This document shows positions 61,065 through 64,000 of a DNA stretch of 64,000 nt, in pieces. Position numbers and translations under genes: made by a program. This stretch comes from Euglena gracilis (taxonomy: Eukaryota; Euglenida; Euglenophyceae; Euglenales): the NCBI GenBank assembly GCA_039621445.1, contig CP154956.1, positions 94,368,406-94,432,405 on the forward strand. The letters run 5' to 3'. The notes beneath the pieces were generated by a model. That model saw nothing but the letters and a program-made list of their open reading frames with translations. It was not told the DNA's origin and ran no database searches. The stretch's first letter is position 1. The number at the start of each line of letters is the position of its first letter.

Positions 61065-61377
61065 TGTGTACCAGGCGTATGCTTCTGTCCACTTCCGTTG
61101 AGAAAGTTAGGATGGAAGCAGATCCTATTAGGATTTCCTAATGGGTGCCCCTTCTCTCTCCACAGGTGGTATTTTGTTTTATTCTTTTTTCCTTTTCCTT
61201 TTCTCCGGACCGGACTTGGATATCCAGTCCGTCCTCCCTGCATTGCTCTGTCCTCGGAAGTTTGGAAAAAGGGGTTTTCTGTTACTCTGATTTTCAGTTC
61301 CCAAGTAGGTGCGCCAAGGCGAAAGCGAAGTTTTTTGGGAATTGGGAAAGGGGAATTGGGAATCAGACGGCTACACT
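61065..61377 (+). repeat. 5' LTR of element C
   Basis: About 313 bp, TGTGTACCAGG at the start, GGCTACACT at the end, placed by the PBS. Shorter than in A and B. Confidence 0.7.
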
Positions 61378-61399
61378 TGGTAGCAGATTGGTTCGATCC
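61378..61399 (+). other. Extended primer-binding site of element C
   Basis: TGGTAGCAGATTGGTTCGAT (then CC) is the complement of initiator tRNA-Met 3' end and continues into the complement of its T-arm (GGTT-TCGATCC), a longer match than the 9 bases common to A and B. Confidence 0.65.
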
Positions 61400-61591
61400 T
61401 ACGCTGACTTGCAGCGGAGGGCCCCTGCACCGTTATTACACGGTCGCAGCGTCAGCTCCCGGCTTCTAGTCAACGTCTAAGCAGACGAGCAGGCTCCGGA
61501 AGGCTTTGTACCGTATTACCCGTTACAGCCCCTCTGGTACCAGCACAACTGCTTATTTTTGTGAGTTTTTGCTGTTTTTGTCGTCAGAAAC

Positions 61592-63920
61592 ATGCAAAGC
61601 ACAGACCCCAACCATCAACTCAACTATGCCTTATTACAGCCAACATTGCAAGACATTGACCAAGAAACAGGGGTTGGAAGCTTTTATGTGAAAGTGCTTC
61701 CAGTTCCAACGCCGATGAGACACATTTGGCTCAATTGTCAAGATTGCAATATTTGTCACCTTTGACAGTGGTCGGCGATGAGCCCCACATCATTGGATTC
61801 AGAGGCTAATGCGGCTCTTCCGCACTCACCTTGCCACAACGGGGGTATTCGCCTCTGTCTGCGGCACGATGCAGCTGCACACACCGGAGAGACCCGTGGG
61901 TGATTCCGCCCCCGGTTTCGGTCTTTTTTCGGTGATGGTGCGGCTAGAAACCCCAGTGTTTCTTTCAACCACCACCCGTTCTGCTACCGGCAAGCCCTTA
62001 CAGAGCTTTGCCACACCACCCAATCTTGGGTGCGATCCCACACTACCTTGGCAGCCGGAGACTCGCCTAGTGGTACCGGAATTCTCCGGTACGTCCCAAC
62101 CCATGGATGGCTATGGGAAAGCACTGGGGAGCTCCTCACTGCTGAGGATGTGCAGGCTATCGTTTTGCTCGGCTTCCAGGGGGTCACACCCTTGTGAGGC
62201 AGTTCAACCATGTGCAACAATGTGTTGCAGATTGCGCAAACCGCAGTGAACAAAGTGCTTCAGTTTGACGAGGACAACCAGAAAACATGTCTTCACCAAG
62301 CTGGAATACTGCTGGAATTGCTTGCAGGAGGTTGGCAAATATTGCCAGAGGAATTTCGAAAGTGCGGGTATTGACCTTGCAAAACTTTCGGGAAACATTT
62401 GACAAAACGTGCCAACAACTCCCGCAAAAACTTCCGGCAAATTAGTGAATGCATGCATGAAGCGGAAACGCGGAAATGACATCTAGTGTCTGCACTTGCA
62501 TGACTCACTACAGCAATTATCGGGACAAATGGAGTCCTGTTCATCCGCGTTGTTGCATTTGCAACAACAGTTGCATGCACAAGATTCCTCGTCTGCAACA
62601 TCCAGTACTGGTGGATTTGTGTCTATGGACCACTTCACCACCCTATCCGCAACTTCCCATGAATCGCAACACCGCAATTTGCAGTTGTTCGATGAAACAG
62701 AAAAGTTTCGACAATTCCAGTCACCAGCCAACGAGAATTTTGCTCCCCACACGTATGTGCGGCAGTTGGAGGAGCGACTTTCCCGTTTGGAGCAGAAAAC
62801 CTGCTATTGTGACGTGAATCGGGTTGGATTATCCAATCTGAGCGCAAAAGTCGCGGAATTGGCACAATGGCAGGATTCCCTGCAGTTGCAGTTGCAATCC
62901 GACATTGGCGGGATTTTCTCGGCCATTGCGGGTTTGCAACAAAGCTATTCCGCACTTTCCCACCGAGTTCCGGACATTAGCGGTATTCACACTGCTATTG
63001 GTGAACTCCAGACCCGGTATGCATCGGTGCCTACCAAAGTAACAAAAATGCAGTTTCTACGTGCAGGTTCCAGTTCCCGGATTACCGAGAACCCTGATTT
63101 CAAGGCATTTTATGACAAAATGCTCACTGGCAAACAGGAAACCTTGCAAGATTTCTGCAACAGCCTATTACGGCTTGAGTAATCGCTGAATCGGAATGCC
63201 CGATCCACGCAAGGTGAGATTACCAGGTTGGGTGAGCGAATTTCCGCGTTTTTGGATAAGCCACCACCCGGAAATTTGCCCGTGGGTACCACAACCGCGT
63301 TGTCGGATAACCCTGCACCGGTTGCACCCACCACCACATCAATCAAGGTGTAAACACCTTTGCAGATTCCCTCAAAAGCTGTAAAAGCATTAACGGGACA
63401 ACTTCAATTATTGGACGAGTCTCACGGAAAACTTGTCCAAGATGTTACCGGAATTTCCGAAAGGATTCCGCATTTGGACAACTTTTCCCGTTACCGCAAG
63501 CGTATTCGCGCTTTGGAGGATGAAGTTGACCGTATTTGCGGTCAACTACAGCTTGTCGAGCGTTTGGAGCAAAGTGTGCATGACTTGTCTGTGGGTTTGG
63601 ACAATGTGTCCAACCAACAGCGGGTTTAACACTGCAATTCGGCAGTACGCATTGCTGAAGATGCGCCAAATGTTCCAGAGTCGCGTTTCCATAACCCGAC
63701 TCTGGGTGCACATGCACCACCACCACCCGTGTCCCGAGTGTCACAATTCGCGATTCCGCGAAGTGTGCCGCCATTGGCCCTGTCCACAACCCAAACCCAG
63801 TTTTCGGATGAATTTCTCATTACGGGAACCGAATTTTCGGAAACCACGGCGATTCCGCCAAGTCTCCACCAAGAAATCCATCATTCCATGCTTGTGCATG
63901 GAATGAGCCAAACCCGTACA
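61592..63920 (+). pseudogene. gag: Element C gag (broken)
   Basis: Starts MQSTDPNHQLNYALL at the conserved site; a TGA follows after about 33 codons, with further shifts. The best piece is 62496-63182: coiled coil with VRQLEERLSRLEQKTCYC, SDIGGIFSAIAGLQQ and ITENPDFKAFYDKML, ending at TAA. A further piece (63360-63629) has LDNFSRYRKRIRALEDEVDRICGQL. These align with element A gag (about 23000-22200) and B gag. The capsid and zinc knuckles lie beyond the window. Confidence 0.75.
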
Positions 63921-64000
63921 CCGCGAGTGGGTCACATGTTGCATGTGCGACACACCCCACACCGGAGAGTCCCCGTATTACGGGCGACCAAAAGGGTTTG

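Larger units (their letters stand above)
61065..64000 (+). mobile_element. Element C: 5' part of a third A-family retroelement
   Basis: LTR 61065-61377, PBS TGGTAGCAG at 61378-61386, leader, broken gag from 61592 to the window end. Protein similarity to A and B gag is clear. The element continues beyond the window. Confidence 0.75.

Overview
The window is a repeat-dense stretch of nuclear DNA from a eukaryote, most likely a microalga or other protist. The evidence is chromodomain-type LTR retrotransposons primed by an initiator-Met tRNA, a tyrosine-recombinase (DIRS-like) retroelement, tRNA-like sequences, and no bacterial gene organisation. I cannot fix the taxon. Almost everything recognisable is a mobile element or a fragment of one; the only candidate for a host-derived gene is a CCCH zinc-finger segment present as an inverted duplication (5.6-7.2 kb).

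Layout. 1-0.7 kb: a tRNA-Asp-like sequence and a short piece of the main retroelement family. 1.2-2.8 kb: a 1.6 kb non-coding element with 253-bp terminal direct repeats ('element T'); a near-identical second copy sits at 46.7-48.3 kb inside a perfect 54-bp target duplication. 7.54-25.05 kb: 'element A', a 17.5 kb Ty3/Gypsy-type retrotransposon on the minus strand. Its two 432-bp LTRs differ at about two positions, and it has a PPT, a PBS and a 5-bp target duplication (ATTTG). It is inserted into the gag gene of an older relative ('A-prime', 7.21-7.54 and 25.05-26.40 kb). A carries gag, protease and a 1486-aa pol (Dam-like domain, RT, RNase H, HHCC/DD35E integrase, chromodomain). Downstream of pol lie two further large reading frames, 565 and 1413 aa, that I do not recognise. 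27-30.5 kb and 44.5-55.5 kb: 'D1' and 'D2', decayed copies of a different Ty3-like family that carries a small C5-cytosine DNA methyltransferase upstream of its protease. 31.0-44.3 kb: 'element B', a decayed plus-strand relative of A. It is interrupted by an inverted D fragment and by a 2.5 kb block bounded by 89-bp inverted repeats that carries diverged copies of A's extra genes. 55.6-57.8 kb: an element with 155-165-bp direct repeats around a 265-aa NPPW (Dam-like) ORF. 57.9-60.6 kb: a DIRS-like tyrosine recombinase, an unknown basic ORF and a broken RT. 61.07-64 kb: 'element C', the 5' end of a third relative of A.

How the parts fit. In A and B, gag and protease lie in one frame separated by a single UAG, followed three bases later by the same strong hairpin, which looks like a stop-codon readthrough signal. 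The unknown A genes occur at a second, diverged locus and begin again after integrase in B, so they belong to the family rather than being an accident of one copy. Element A and its relatives are full of 10-14-base palindromes of the form GCGC-NTAT-GCGC, also inside reading frames. Most copies carry frameshifts and stops, often at C or G homopolymers, so several 'genes' below are fragments.
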